A DNA stretch of 64,000 nt. Source: Selenomonas sp. AE3005 (GTDB taxonomy: Bacteria; Bacillota; Negativicutes; Selenomonadales; Selenomonadaceae). The DNA lies in contig NZ_KK366040.1 of the NCBI RefSeq assembly GCF_000686945.1, forward strand, positions 207,579 through 271,578, read 5' to 3'. Position 1 is the first letter of the stretch; every line of letters begins with the position of its first letter. The notes beneath the pieces are model-generated. The model worked only from the letters and a program-made list of their open reading frames with translations. It had not been told where the DNA came from and did not search any database. Positions 17,311-27,022 of the stretch are shown in pieces. The position numbers and the translations under genes were made by a program.

Positions 17311-18819
17311 ATGATTATTCCGGAAAAGAATCTGATGAAACTGGCCAATGGCAGTGATGTGCGTGGCGTGGCTATTGAAGGTGTGGCTGATGAGCCTGTA
17401 ACCCTCAGCACTGACGCGGCCAATGTTATTACCAGTGGTTTCCTGGATTTCCTGGCTGAAAAGACCGGCAAGAAGAAAAAGGATTTGCGTGTAGCTGTTG
17501 GCCATGATTCCCGGCTGTCTGCCGGCGACCTCAAACACGCCGTATTAAACGCCCTGACGGCGGCAGGCGTGGTGGCAGTGGACTGCGGCCTGGCGTCTAC
17601 ACCGGCTATGTTCATGTCCATTGTGTTCCCGGAAACAAAGATGGATGGTTCCATCATGATTACGGCCAGCCATCTGCCCTACAACCGCAATGGCCTGAAA
17701 TTCTTCACCAAGGATGGCGGCGTGGAACATGACGATGTAATCGCTATCCTCAAAAATGCCTCCCGTAACCCTGTAGTAACCGGCGACCTGACCAAGGTGC
17801 AGAAATATGACCTCATTGAACGTTACGGTCATCACCTCCGCAAGAAGATTCGTCAGGCTTTGGGCGGCGAAAACGAACCCTTAAAGGGCATGCACATTGT
17901 TGTAGACGCCGGCAACGGCGCCGGTGGTTTCTTTGCCACGCAGGTGCTGAGCCGCTTGGGTGCCAACACCGCCGGCAGCGTATTCTTAGAGCCGGACGGA
18001 CACTTCCCAAATCACATTCCAAACCCGGAAAACAAGCAGGCTATGGCCGCTATCAAAAAAGCTGTGCTGGACAGCCATGCTGACCTCGGCCTTATCTTTG
18101 ATACGGACGTTGACCGCATGAGCGCCGTGCTGAAAAACGGCAAAGAAATCAGCCGCAACGCGCTGATTGCCATGATGGCCGCTATTCTGGCCCCGGATTA
18201 TCCCGGCAGCACCATTATCACTGACTCTGTTACGAGTGATGAGCTGACGGTATTCCTCGAAAAGGAACTCAGCCTTAAACACCTGCGTTATATGCGCGGC
18301 TACAAGAATGTCATTGACGAATGTATCCGCCAGAACAAAGCTGGAACTGTTTCGCCGCTGGCTATTGAAACCTCCGGTCACGGTGCACTTTCGGAAAACT
18401 ATTATCTTGATGATGGCGCTTATCTGGCAGTTAAACTGCTGATTGCTGCCGCCAAGGCCAAAGCCAAGGGCAAGAAACTGTCTGACCTGGTAGCCAAGCT
18501 GGGTGAGCCGGTAGAAAGCCAGGAATTCCGCCTGAAAATCAAGGGTGAAGAAAACTTCCGTGCTTATGGTGACGATGTTCTCAAACAGTTTGAGGAAAGA
18601 GCACAAGCTGCCGGCATTAAGATTGCTAAACCTTCCTACGAAGGTGTGCGCTTAGTGTTCGCTGACGGCTGGGCCCTGCTCCGTATGTCCCTCCATGACC
18701 CCAATATGCCGCTGAACATCGAAAGCCGCAAAGCCGGCGGTGTCAAAGTTATCGCTGACAAGGTCAAGGAACTGCTGGCAGGCTTTAACAGCCTTGATAT
18801 GAGCGTGTTTGAAAAATAA
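17311..18819 (+). CDS. Phosphoglucomutase/phosphomannomutase family protein
   Basis: A 502-aa alpha-D-phosphohexomutase interconverting hexose 1- and 6-phosphates for cell-envelope sugar synthesis. Domains follow the family order. The phosphoserine loop is ITASHLPYNRNG with Ser120, the metal loop DTDVDRM has Asp264, Asp266 and Asp268, the sugar loop is ETSGHGALSEN, and a C-terminal phosphate-binding domain follows. ATG 17311 is chosen for its AAGGGAGG box; an in-frame ATG at 17260 lacks one. Whether glucose or mannose is the substrate is not decidable here. Confidence 0.9.
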   Translation: MIIPEKNLMKLANGSDVRGVAIEGVADEPVTLSTDAANVITSGFLDFLAEKTGKKKKDLRVAVGHDSRLSAGDLKHAVLNALTAAGVVAVDCGLASTPAMFMSIVFPETKMDGSIMITASHLPYNRNGLKFFTKDGGVEHDDVIAILKNASRNPVVTGDLTKVQKYDLIERYGHHLRKKIRQALGGENEPLKGMHIVVDAGNGAGGFFATQVLSRLGANTAGSVFLEPDGHFPNHIPNPENKQAMAAIKKAVLDSHADLGLIFDTDVDRMSAVLKNGKEISRNALIAMMAAILAPDYPGSTIITDSVTSDELTVFLEKELSLKHLRYMRGYKNVIDECIRQNKAGTVSPLAIETSGHGALSENYYLDDGAYLAVKLLIAAAKAKAKGKKLSDLVAKLGEPVESQEFRLKIKGEENFRAYGDDVLKQFEERAQAAGIKIAKPSYEGVRLVFADGWALLRMSLHDPNMPLNIESRKAGGVKVIADKVKELLAGFNSLDMSVFEK

Positions 18820-18834
18820 TAGATAAGTAAACAC

Positions 18835-18887
18835 AAGTGGGAAAAGCTGTTTGTTTTTTATGACAGAGCTTTTCCCACTTTTTTATT
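18835..18887 (+). terminator. Terminator of the phosphohexomutase gene
   Basis: AAGTGGGAAAAGCT pairs with AGCTTTTCCCACTT, 14 bp perfect, followed by TTTTATT. Confidence 0.9.
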
Positions 18888-18937
18888 GGCTGTCAGCGTG
18901 AGGATATATCGGTTGTGGCGGTTTAGTACCTGCTTGC

Positions 18938-18966
18938 AAGACAGGGTATAGCTTTTCTGCTATAAT
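18938..18966 (+). promoter_or_regulatory. Promoter of the yybS-gdpP-rplI-lonC-dnaB cluster
   Basis: Extended -10 TGCTATAAT (hexamer 18961-18966) with a weak -35, AAGACA, 17 bp upstream. It is the only good promoter seen before the block of five closely packed genes. Confidence 0.5.
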
Positions 18967-18999
18967 AAGGGGTGGTTTCTTTTAGAAAGGAATGACGAT

Positions 19000-19962
19000 A
19001 TGAATCAACATAGAATCACTCCCTTGACGGAGAGTGGGCTGCTGACGGCATTGTCGGTAGTACTGGCGCTGGCGGCGATTTACCTGCCGGTGGTGGGGTT
19101 CCTGGTAGTGCTGTTGTGGCCTTTGCCTCTGGTGGTGCTGGTGGTCCGGCATGGCCTGCGTTATGGCGTGATGGCGGCGGCAGTGGCTGGTTTGCTGGTG
19201 GGGATACTGGTTGAACCGCTGCTGGCTTTGCGGCTGATACTGGCCTTTGGCCCGGCAGGTATTATTCTGGGGCTGGCGTTTCGGCGCAGGACTTCCGGTG
19301 TATGGGCCTTTGGGGCAACTTTGGGAGCAGCGATACTGGGCCAGATAATGGCCGTGCTGCTGTTACTGGCAGTTACCAATATCAATCCTTTGACGGCGCA
19401 GGTGGATATGCTGCAGTCGTCCTTTGATACCTCGCTGCAGCTTTACGCGGATATGGGGCTGGACGAAGAACAGCTGGCCAAAACCAAAGCTGATATTCAG
19501 GAAGGCATCAAGATGCTTACCTATCTGTTCCCCCTGGTATTTATCCTGACGGGGCTGTTGTATGCGGCGGTGGCGTACAGTACGGGCAGCCGGGTTTTAC
19601 GGCGGCTGGGACATGATGTTCCCCAGTTTCCGCCCTTTGCTGAGTGGCGTCTGCCGCAGGCGTTTTTGTACCTGTTCGGGTTTGCCCTGGTGGGGCTGTA
19701 CTGGGGCGGTACAAGGCAGATTACCCTGCTGTACGAAATATCCCTGAATGCTAATGTCCTGGCGATTTTAGCCGGCCTGCTGCAAGGTATGGTGCTCATA
19801 CACTGCCTGCTGCGGCATTACAAAGTGATTATTCCCTTGCGGATTGTCGTTTATGTATTCGTAATTATGACTCCGTTTTTGGCGCAGGTTACGGCCATGA
19901 CCGGACTTATCGATATGTTGTTTGACTATCGGCGGCGTTTTTCTGCGCGGGGGAAGAAATGA
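19000..19962 (+). CDS. yybS: YybS-family (DUF2232) membrane protein
   Basis: A 320-aa inner-membrane protein with about eight hydrophobic segments. Its place immediately before gdpP, rplI and dnaB matches the conserved Firmicute cluster in which DUF2232/YybS proteins occur. Its biochemical role is not established. A soluble loop around residues 130-165 (DMGLDEEQLAKTKADIQEG) separates two hydrophobic halves. ATG follows AGAAAGGAATGACGAT. It is 10 bp from gdpP, indicating co-transcription. Confidence 0.85.
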   Translation: MNQHRITPLTESGLLTALSVVLALAAIYLPVVGFLVVLLWPLPLVVLVVRHGLRYGVMAAAVAGLLVGILVEPLLALRLILAFGPAGIILGLAFRRRTSGVWAFGATLGAAILGQIMAVLLLLAVTNINPLTAQVDMLQSSFDTSLQLYADMGLDEEQLAKTKADIQEGIKMLTYLFPLVFILTGLLYAAVAYSTGSRVLRRLGHDVPQFPPFAEWRLPQAFLYLFGFALVGLYWGGTRQITLLYEISLNANVLAILAGLLQGMVLIHCLLRHYKVIIPLRIVVYVFVIMTPFLAQVTAMTGLIDMLFDYRRRFSARGKK

Positions 19963-19972
19963 GGTGGACTAA

Positions 19973-21982
19973 ATGCCACGCAATTTATCGGCATGGATAG
20001 ATTTGACAATACATCTGGTGATAATGCTGGTGCTTATCGGTGTACTGTCTTACTATAATTTTTACATTGCGGCCATCGCGGCTGTGGTATGGCTGGCCCT
20101 GGCGTCTTTTGCCCGGGAACGCTGTACGGACAGAGCGCGGCGCTTTGAGCGTTATTGCCGTAATGTGGTGCGCAATATCAATGAAATGCTCAATTATGCC
20201 GTGGATGAACTGCCGCAGGCCATCGTTATTGTCAACGAGGACGGGCGGATCCAGTGGTGTAATGACAGAATAACGGCCTATCTGCCGGAAAAGCCCGAGC
20301 AGGATACGGACATAAAGGATGTCTGGCCGGGGGTAATTGTCGCGCCTGTCTGGGGACAGGAGGGCGAGTATGTTTTTGCCCATGAGGACAAGTACTATCA
20401 TGTATACTACCATCCGGTGAAGATGGCACCGCGGCAGGAACCGCTGATGACGCTGTATATTCAGGATGTTACCAGTCATGAGCAGCTGAAAAACACTTAT
20501 CAGCAGAGCCGGACGGTGCTGGTTTATATCCAGATTGACAACTATGATGAAGTCATGCAGGGGCAGACGGAGGCCGAACGTACCTCACTGTTGCTGGCGG
20601 TCAATCAGACCATTGACAAGTGGATGAAAAATCTGGGCGGCTTTATGCGCCGGGTGTCAGAGGACCTGTATGTGGTAATTCTGACGCGTGAGGGGCTCGA
20701 CCAGGCGCTGAATGAAAAGTTTGATGTTCTGGACAAGGCGCGGCAGCTGCAAAATACCAACCGCCTGCCGGTTACATTGTCCATGGGTATCGCGGTGGCT
20801 GAGAACCAGACGATGGCGGAACTCGGCGCACAGGCACAGGCCGGTCTTGACCTGGCACTGGGCCGTGGCGGTGACCAGGTGGCCGTGATGATGAATGGCA
20901 AGACGCAGTTCTTTGGCGGCCGGGCCAAGGCCGTGGAAAAACATACCCGTGTCAAGGCCCGTGTGGTGGCGCATGCTATCCGGGAAATCATGGAAGGTGC
21001 CGATGAAATCTACATCATGGGCCATCATAATGAGGATTTTGACTGCTTTGGGGCGGCCATGGGTGTGGCCAAAATGGCCCGTCAGCTGGAAAAGCCTTAT
21101 CATATTGTGCTGTCGGATATGAACGATGGCATTGATAAATTCCTGGAATTGTTAAAGGAAAAGGAAGAGTACGCAGATGTTTTTGTGCATGCGGAGGATA
21201 TTAAGAACTCCACGGCGCTGAACCCTGTACTCATCGTGGTGGATACGCATATCCCCCATCTGGTGGCGGATCCCACCTTACTCGACCGTGTTCATCAGGT
21301 GGTTGTTATCGACCATCATCGCCGCAGTGAAAACTTTATCAAGAGCCCTCTGCTGGTGTACATAGAACCGGCGGCCAGCTCCACCAGTGAGCTGATTACG
21401 GAGCTTTTGATGTACTTCGGTGATGATATACGGTTAGGTCGTTTGGACGCTACGGCGCTCTATTCCGGTATCGTGGTCGATACGAAAAACTTTGCGGTGC
21501 AGACCGGTGTGCGTACCTTTGATGCGGCGGCTTTCCTGCGGCGCAGCGGTGCTGACCCGGTTATGGTACGTCATCTGTTCCGTTCTGACTACGATACGAC
21601 CGTGGCCCTGGCGCGCACGAAGTCCCGGGCAGAGTTGTACCCGGGCGGCCTGATTATCGCGACGATTCCGGAGCGCATGAACAACATTCAGGTGATTGCG
21701 GCGCAGGCGGCGGATTCACTGCTGCGCATTGAAAATGTCCGCATGAGCATTTTGATTTTCCAGCTGACGGAAGACACTGTGGGGCTAAGTGCCCGTTCTA
21801 CCGGCGAGCTGAACGTGCAGGTCATCATGGAATCCTTTGGCGGCGGCGGCCATCAGAATGTGGCCGGGGCGCAGATAAAGGGCGGCAGCCTGGCGGCAAT
21901 CAAGGCTAAAGTCATAGAAGTTAGTGAAAAATATATTGAGGAGAATGATAAAGATGAAAGTAATTCTGCAACAGGACGTTAA
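19973..21982 (+). CDS. gdpP: Cyclic-di-AMP phosphodiesterase GdpP
   Basis: A membrane-bound phosphodiesterase hydrolysing c-di-AMP to pApA. Two N-terminal transmembrane helices (about 10-50) are followed by a PAS-like domain. A degenerate GGDEF region comes next, where the signature position reads SEDLY (no cyclase activity expected). The DHH domain has GHHNEDFDCFGAA and VVVIDHHRRSENF, and the DHHA1 part ends in SFGGGGHQNVAGAQ. At 669 aa it has the usual GdpP length. The end of the gene overlaps the start of rplI by 29 bp. Confidence 0.93.
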   Translation: MPRNLSAWIDLTIHLVIMLVLIGVLSYYNFYIAAIAAVVWLALASFARERCTDRARRFERYCRNVVRNINEMLNYAVDELPQAIVIVNEDGRIQWCNDRITAYLPEKPEQDTDIKDVWPGVIVAPVWGQEGEYVFAHEDKYYHVYYHPVKMAPRQEPLMTLYIQDVTSHEQLKNTYQQSRTVLVYIQIDNYDEVMQGQTEAERTSLLLAVNQTIDKWMKNLGGFMRRVSEDLYVVILTREGLDQALNEKFDVLDKARQLQNTNRLPVTLSMGIAVAENQTMAELGAQAQAGLDLALGRGGDQVAVMMNGKTQFFGGRAKAVEKHTRVKARVVAHAIREIMEGADEIYIMGHHNEDFDCFGAAMGVAKMARQLEKPYHIVLSDMNDGIDKFLELLKEKEEYADVFVHAEDIKNSTALNPVLIVVDTHIPHLVADPTLLDRVHQVVVIDHHRRSENFIKSPLLVYIEPAASSTSELITELLMYFGDDIRLGRLDATALYSGIVVDTKNFAVQTGVRTFDAAAFLRRSGADPVMVRHLFRSDYDTTVALARTKSRAELYPGGLIIATIPERMNNIQVIAAQAADSLLRIENVRMSILIFQLTEDTVGLSARSTGELNVQVIMESFGGGGHQNVAGAQIKGGSLAAIKAKVIEVSEKYIEENDKDESNSATGR

Positions 21983-22397
21983 AAAATTGGGCAAGAAGGG
22001 CGAAATCGTAGAGGTTTCCGAAGGCTACGGCCGCAACTTCCTCCTGCCGCGCAAGGCCGCTGTACTGGCTACGGCCGAAAATATGAATGTAGCCAAGGCT
22101 CAGGCCGGCTCCAAGGCCCGTAAAGAGGCGATGGCCACGGACGAGGCCAAGCTGATGGCTGCCCAGCTCGAAAAGGTTTCCGTAACCATTCCGGTGAAAA
22201 TCGGTGAGAACGGTAAGCTCTTTGGTTCGGTAACGGGCAAGGATGTGGCAGACGCACTGAAAAAAGAAAATATCGATATTGACCGCCGCAAAATCACCAT
22301 TCAGGGCGATGTAACCGGCACAGGCACTTATGAGGCGGTTATCAAGGTTCATCCGTCTATAACGAGCAAAATCAAGGTTAATGTAGTGGCAGGCTGA
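21954..22397 (+). CDS. rplI: Ribosomal protein bL9
   Basis: Structural protein of the 50S subunit, 147 aa. It begins MKVILQQDVKKLGKKGE and carries the L9 signature EVSEGYGRNFLLPRKAA, a long connecting helix and a C-terminal domain. ATG 21954 is chosen over an in-frame ATG 30 bp upstream because it gives the canonical L9 start and follows GAGGAG. The coding start lies inside the last 29 bases of gdpP, suggesting translational coupling. Confidence 0.97.
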   Translation: MKVILQQDVKKLGKKGEIVEVSEGYGRNFLLPRKAAVLATAENMNVAKAQAGSKARKEAMATDEAKLMAAQLEKVSVTIPVKIGENGKLFGSVTGKDVADALKKENIDIDRRKITIQGDVTGTGTYEAVIKVHPSITSKIKVNVVAG

Positions 22398-22398
22398 T

Positions 22399-24369
22399 AT
22401 GAATCTACTAGACTTTATTCGCAAATTTTTTACGAAAAAGCAGGAGCAGGCATTGCCTGCTCCTGTTTCACATGACCAGCCGCTGGACAGGCAGATAGAC
22501 GCCCTGTACGCGATTCTGGTAGATGTGATGGGGACGGAAAAGCTGGTCATTAAGGCCGGCAAGATGAAGGCGCTGTCCCTGATGCGGTCGGAAAACCGCT
22601 GTGAGCGCGTGCTGGCCCTGCAGCGTATTTTGGGGGAGGACCCGCTTATTGCTCCTGCCCCGAAGGAAGAGCAGCTGCCTTCCATACTGGAGGCCCTGTC
22701 AGAACGGGTGGCCGATATCGTCGCCCGGCGGAATGTGGAGGACAGCATTGAAAAAAAGGTCAATGAAAAAATGGAAAAAGACCATGCGGACTACGTCAAT
22801 GACATACGTCAGCAGGTTATGAAAGATGAAAAAGGCGGCAATGAAAGTCCGCAGGATAAGGAAAAAATGGCCAAGCTGGAGAAACTGGAAAGCATTAAGC
22901 TCACCCAGTCCATTATGGAACTGCTGCGGCCGCAGGATTTTTCGGAAATCGTGGGGCAGGAACGGGCAGTCAAGTCCCTGATGGCCAAGCTCAGCTCGCC
23001 TTATCCGCAGCACTTGCTCCTGTACGGGCCGCCTGGTGTGGGCAAGACCACAGCTGCCAGACTGGTGCTGGAGGCGGCCAAGAAAAAGGCGGTATCTCCG
23101 TTTGGCGAGGAGGCTCCCTTTGTAGAAACAGACGGTACAACCTTGCGCTGGGACCCACGGGATATTACCAATCCCCTGCTCGGTTCCGTCCATGACCCCA
23201 TCTATCAGGGCGCGCAAAAGACCTTGGCGGACAGCGGTATTCCCGAACCCAAGCCGGGGCTGGTTACCGACGCCCACGGCGGCATTTTGTTTATCGATGA
23301 AATCGGGGAAATGGACGAAATGCTGCAAAATAAGCTGCTTAAGGTGCTGGAAGATAAGCGCGCCTATTTTGAGTCGGCCTATTATGACCCGACGGATAAG
23401 AAGGTGCCGCCCTATATCAAAAAGCTGTTTGAGGAAGGTGCTCCGGCAGATTTCGTGCTGATTGGGGCAACCACCCGTGATGCCGGGCATATCAATCCGG
23501 CCCTGCGCTCACGCTGCGCGGAGATTTACTTTGAACCGCTGACGCCCAAGCATATACAGCAGATAGTCCGCAATGCAGCCGCCAAGCTGCAGGTGACGGT
23601 CAGTGATGAAGTGGCGGAGCTTATCAGTGAGTACACCATTGAAGGGCGCAAGGCTATCAATATTTTAGCTGACGCCTACAGCCTGGCGCTCGACCGCTGC
23701 GGCGTAGGCGACGAATTCAAAGTCGAGGACCTCGGCACGGAAAATGGCCCTGTTGTGGAAATCAGCAAGGCTGATATCTACGAGGTGACGCAGGTCAGCC
23801 GTCTGACGCCTTATGTGACGAAAAAGGCGGCGGATACAGCTGTGCAGGGACATATTTTTGGTCTGGGCGTGGCCGGCTTTTTAGGCTCGGCCATCGAGAT
23901 TGAGGCCGTAGCTTTTCCGGCGGCGGAAAAGGGCAAGGGGACGGTGCGGTTCAATGAAACCGCCGGTTCCATGGCCAAGGATTCTGTCTTTAACGCGGCC
24001 TCAGTTATGCGGCAGCTCACGGGCAAGGATTTGCACGATTACGATGTTCACATCAATGTGATTGGCGGCGGTAATATCGACGGGCCCAGTGCCGGTACGG
24101 CCATTTTGGCGGTTATCACCAGTGCTGTGACCGGGCGGAAAATCCGGCAGGATGTGGCGGTGACCGGGGAGATTTCCCTGGCCGGACGGGTGCGTCCGGT
24201 AGGCGGCGTCTTTGAAAAGGCCTATGGCGCCAAGCAGGCAGGAATTAAAACATTGGTCATTCCGCAGGAAAACAGCAAGGATATCCCGAAAGAACATTTA
24301 GGACTGGATATTCATCCCGTCGCGACGGCCGAAGAGGCGTTTAACTATATCTTCCAGCCAGAGGAGTAA
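22399..24369 (+). CDS. lonC: Lon-family ATP-dependent protease, LonC type
   Basis: A 656-aa AAA+ serine protease lacking the N-terminal LAN domain of classical Lon. It has a charged coiled-coil N-part (about 60-165), Walker A GPPGVGKTT near 210 and Walker B ILFIDEIGEMDE near 295. The proteolytic domain has the Ser/Lys dyad at Ser564 (DGPSAGTA) and Lys607 (GGVFEKAYGAK). This is the form named spore_lon_C in Firmicutes. It starts 1 bp after the rplI stop and is followed by dnaB after 5 bp, so translation is likely coupled. Confidence 0.88.
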   Translation: MNLLDFIRKFFTKKQEQALPAPVSHDQPLDRQIDALYAILVDVMGTEKLVIKAGKMKALSLMRSENRCERVLALQRILGEDPLIAPAPKEEQLPSILEALSERVADIVARRNVEDSIEKKVNEKMEKDHADYVNDIRQQVMKDEKGGNESPQDKEKMAKLEKLESIKLTQSIMELLRPQDFSEIVGQERAVKSLMAKLSSPYPQHLLLYGPPGVGKTTAARLVLEAAKKKAVSPFGEEAPFVETDGTTLRWDPRDITNPLLGSVHDPIYQGAQKTLADSGIPEPKPGLVTDAHGGILFIDEIGEMDEMLQNKLLKVLEDKRAYFESAYYDPTDKKVPPYIKKLFEEGAPADFVLIGATTRDAGHINPALRSRCAEIYFEPLTPKHIQQIVRNAAAKLQVTVSDEVAELISEYTIEGRKAINILADAYSLALDRCGVGDEFKVEDLGTENGPVVEISKADIYEVTQVSRLTPYVTKKAADTAVQGHIFGLGVAGFLGSAIEIEAVAFPAAEKGKGTVRFNETAGSMAKDSVFNAASVMRQLTGKDLHDYDVHINVIGGGNIDGPSAGTAILAVITSAVTGRKIRQDVAVTGEISLAGRVRPVGGVFEKAYGAKQAGIKTLVIPQENSKDIPKEHLGLDIHPVATAEEAFNYIFQPEE

Positions 24370-24374
24370 GGAAA

Positions 24375-25703
24375 ATGGCATTACCAGAACGGGTACCTCC
24401 CCAGAACATCGAAGCCGAGCAGGCTGTTTTGGGGGCTATGCTCATCAAAAAAGAAGCCATCATCGAGGTGCAGGAAATCCTGCGTCCTGATGATTTTTAC
24501 CGGGAGATTCACCGCATTGTTTACGAGGCTATGGTGCGCCTGCAGAATAATGACGAGGCGGTGGACCTGGTCACGCTGACAGAGGAACTGCGCAAGACCG
24601 ATATGCTGGACAAGGTGGGCGGCCTTGGCTTTATCACCCAGCTGGCCAACATCGTCGGCACGGCAGCCAATGTCAGCTATCATGCCAAAATCGTTAAAGA
24701 AAAGGCAGAACTTAGAAATCTTATCAACGTAGCCACGGAAATTGCCGGTAAGGCTTACGAGGACAGCGATGAAGTGGAAAACATCATGGACGAGGCGGAG
24801 AAGAAAATCCTCGCCGTGGCCAGCCGTCAGGGCGGCGGTGCCTTTGAGTCCATGAAGAACATCGTCATGCGTACCTTTGAGCGCATTAACATTCTGTATG
24901 AGTCCAAGGGCGGCCTTACGGGTATCAGCTCCGGGTTCAAGGACCTGGATAAGCTGACCGCCGGCCTGCAAAAGTCGGATTTGATTCTCGTGGCGGCGCG
25001 TCCGTCCATGGGTAAGACGGCCTTTACCCTGAATATTGCCAGCTACGTGGGGCTCCACGGCGGCAGTGTGGCCTTCTTCTCCCTCGAAATGAGCAAGGAG
25101 CAGCTCATGCAGCGTATGCTCTGCTCCGAGGGCGGTATTGACGCCTCCCGGCTGCGTACCGGACAGCTGGACGAAGTGGAATGGAACAAACTGGTGGGCG
25201 TGGCCGATAAAATGAGCCGGGCGCCTATCTACATCGACGATACGGCCGGTATTACGGTTATGGAACTGCGTTCCAAAGCCCGCCGCCTGAAGGCAGAGCA
25301 TGGCCTTGACCTCATCATCATCGACTACTTGCAGCTGATGCAGGGCCGGGCCAGCAAGAACAGCGACAACCGTCAGCAGGAAATCTCCGAGATTTCCCGT
25401 TCGCTGAAAGCTCTGGCCCGTGAGCTGGACGTGCCGGTTATCGCTCTGTCACAGCTTTCCCGTTCTGTGGAAAGCCGTCAGATAAAGAAACCCATGCTCT
25501 CGGACCTGCGTGAATCCGGGTCGTTGGAGCAGGATGCTGATATCGTTATGTTCCTGTATCGTGAAGATTACTATGATAAGGATACGGAGAACAAGAATAT
25601 AACTGAAATCATCGTGGCCAAGCACCGTAATGGCCCCGTGGACAGCGTGCAGCTGTTCTTCCAGAAGGAATACACCAAGTTCCGCGACTTGCTTATGCAA
25701 TAA
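24375..25703 (+). CDS. dnaB: Replicative DNA helicase DnaB
   Basis: A 442-aa hexameric helicase that unwinds DNA at the replication fork. The N-terminal domain starts PPQNIEAEQAVLGAML. The RecA-like domain has Walker A ARPSMGKTA (Lys214), Walker B LDLIIIDYLQLM and the arginine-finger region SDLRESGSLEQDADIVMFL. Its position behind rplI is conserved in Firmicutes. ATG follows AGGAGTAAGGAAA. The last gene of the block. Confidence 0.97.
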   Translation: MALPERVPPQNIEAEQAVLGAMLIKKEAIIEVQEILRPDDFYREIHRIVYEAMVRLQNNDEAVDLVTLTEELRKTDMLDKVGGLGFITQLANIVGTAANVSYHAKIVKEKAELRNLINVATEIAGKAYEDSDEVENIMDEAEKKILAVASRQGGGAFESMKNIVMRTFERINILYESKGGLTGISSGFKDLDKLTAGLQKSDLILVAARPSMGKTAFTLNIASYVGLHGGSVAFFSLEMSKEQLMQRMLCSEGGIDASRLRTGQLDEVEWNKLVGVADKMSRAPIYIDDTAGITVMELRSKARRLKAEHGLDLIIIDYLQLMQGRASKNSDNRQQEISEISRSLKALARELDVPVIALSQLSRSVESRQIKKPMLSDLRESGSLEQDADIVMFLYREDYYDKDTENKNITEIIVAKHRNGPVDSVQLFFQKEYTKFRDLLMQ

Positions 25704-25752
25704 CCCGGAACTTGGACAACGGCGTTATTATTTTGTGAAGGAGAGGACGATT

Positions 25753-26910
25753 ATGCAGGCAGTAGAAATCAAGCAGGGAATTTACTGGGTAGGCGCTATT
25801 GACTGGTCAATGCGCAGTTTTCATGGTTATCAGACAGGCCGGGGCACGACATATAACGCCTATCTGATAATTGATGATAAAATAACGCTTATTGACACCG
25901 TAAAAGAGGCCTTTGCGCCGGAACTGCTGGCGCGGATAAAATCGGTTATTGACCCGTCAAAAATTGACTACATCGTTTCCAGCCATGTAGAGCCCGACCA
26001 TTCCGGGGCGATTCCCTTTATGCTGGAACACGCTCCGCAGGCCAGGGTCATCACCACCCTGCCCAATGGGGAAAAGGGGCTTACCGGCCGCTATGGGCAG
26101 CTGCCCCTGCAGGGGGTTAAGGCCGGCGACAGTCTGAATATCGGCAGCCGAACCCTGCAGTTCGTACCCACGCCCATGCTGCACTGGCCGGACAGCATGG
26201 TTACCTACTGCCCGGAGGAAAAAATCCTGTTCTCCAATGATGCCTTTGGTGAGCACTTGGCATCCAGCGGCCGTTATGATGATGAAGTCGATTATGGCAC
26301 GCTGCTGTTTGAGTGTCAGAAGTATTATGCCAATATCCTGATGCTCTACGGCCGGCAGGCACAAACTGCCCTTAAGGCGCTGAGCGGCCTGGAGATTAAC
26401 CTGATTGCCACTGGCCACGGTGTCATTTGGCGCAAACATATCAAGGATATTATGGCCTGCTACGAAAAGTGGTCAGCCGGTGAGATGGAGGAACGGGCTG
26501 TTGTGGTCTTTGACAGCATGTGGCATTCCACGGAAAAAATGGCCAGAGCTGTGGCCGAAGGCTTTGCACAACGGGGCATAGCTGTAGGTTTCTACGACAT
26601 TAAGGAAAATCACATGTCAGATATTGTCACTGACCTGATGACGGCTAAATATCTGGCTGTGGGTTCACCGACCATCAACAACCAGATGATGCCGACAATC
26701 GCGGCGTTCCTGTGTTATCTAAAGGGCCTGGCACCCAAGGGGAAAAAGGCCTTTGCTTTCGGTTCCTACGGCTGGGGCGGTCAGAGTATCGGCCAGGTGG
26801 AAGAAGAATTAAAGGCCTGCGGCTGTGAAATCGTCCTCGACAAAATCCGCGTGGCCAACGTGCCCAGTGACGAGGATTTAGCGGCGATAGCTGCCAAGAT
26901 GAATTTTTAA
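25753..26910 (+). CDS. fprA: Flavo-diiron protein (A-type flavoprotein)
   Basis: A 385-aa cytoplasmic O2/NO reductase protecting anaerobes from oxygen or nitric oxide. The N-terminal metallo-beta-lactamase domain has the diiron ligands in SSHVEPDHSG (His78, Glu80, Asp82), the bridging Asp in FSNDAFGEH and His in ATGHGVIW. The C-terminal flavodoxin domain (about 250-385) begins DSMWHSTEKMA. ATG 25753 follows GAAGGAGAGG; the longer upstream frame is the tail of dnaB in another frame. It supports an anaerobic lifestyle. Confidence 0.92.
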   Translation: MQAVEIKQGIYWVGAIDWSMRSFHGYQTGRGTTYNAYLIIDDKITLIDTVKEAFAPELLARIKSVIDPSKIDYIVSSHVEPDHSGAIPFMLEHAPQARVITTLPNGEKGLTGRYGQLPLQGVKAGDSLNIGSRTLQFVPTPMLHWPDSMVTYCPEEKILFSNDAFGEHLASSGRYDDEVDYGTLLFECQKYYANILMLYGRQAQTALKALSGLEINLIATGHGVIWRKHIKDIMACYEKWSAGEMEERAVVVFDSMWHSTEKMARAVAEGFAQRGIAVGFYDIKENHMSDIVTDLMTAKYLAVGSPTINNQMMPTIAAFLCYLKGLAPKGKKAFAFGSYGWGGQSIGQVEEELKACGCEIVLDKIRVANVPSDEDLAAIAAKMNF

Positions 26911-26940
26911 TGGAAATATAATTTCTTTTAAATTGTTTTC

Positions 26941-26988
26941 AAAGGTTGACTATGTATACTATATGCATAGTCAACCTTTATTATTTTA
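26941..26988 (+). terminator. Terminator of fprA
   Basis: AAAGGTTGACTATG pairs perfectly with CATAGTCAACCTTT (14 bp, 11-nt loop), followed by ATTATTTT. Confidence 0.88.
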
Positions 26989-27022
26989 GGGATAATTTTA
27001 CAAGCGATGGGAGCGATAGGAT

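Noticed and set aside
22399..24369. Evidence for sporulation from the LonC-type protease
   Set aside because: LonC is also found in non-sporulating Negativicutes and no other sporulation gene is present.
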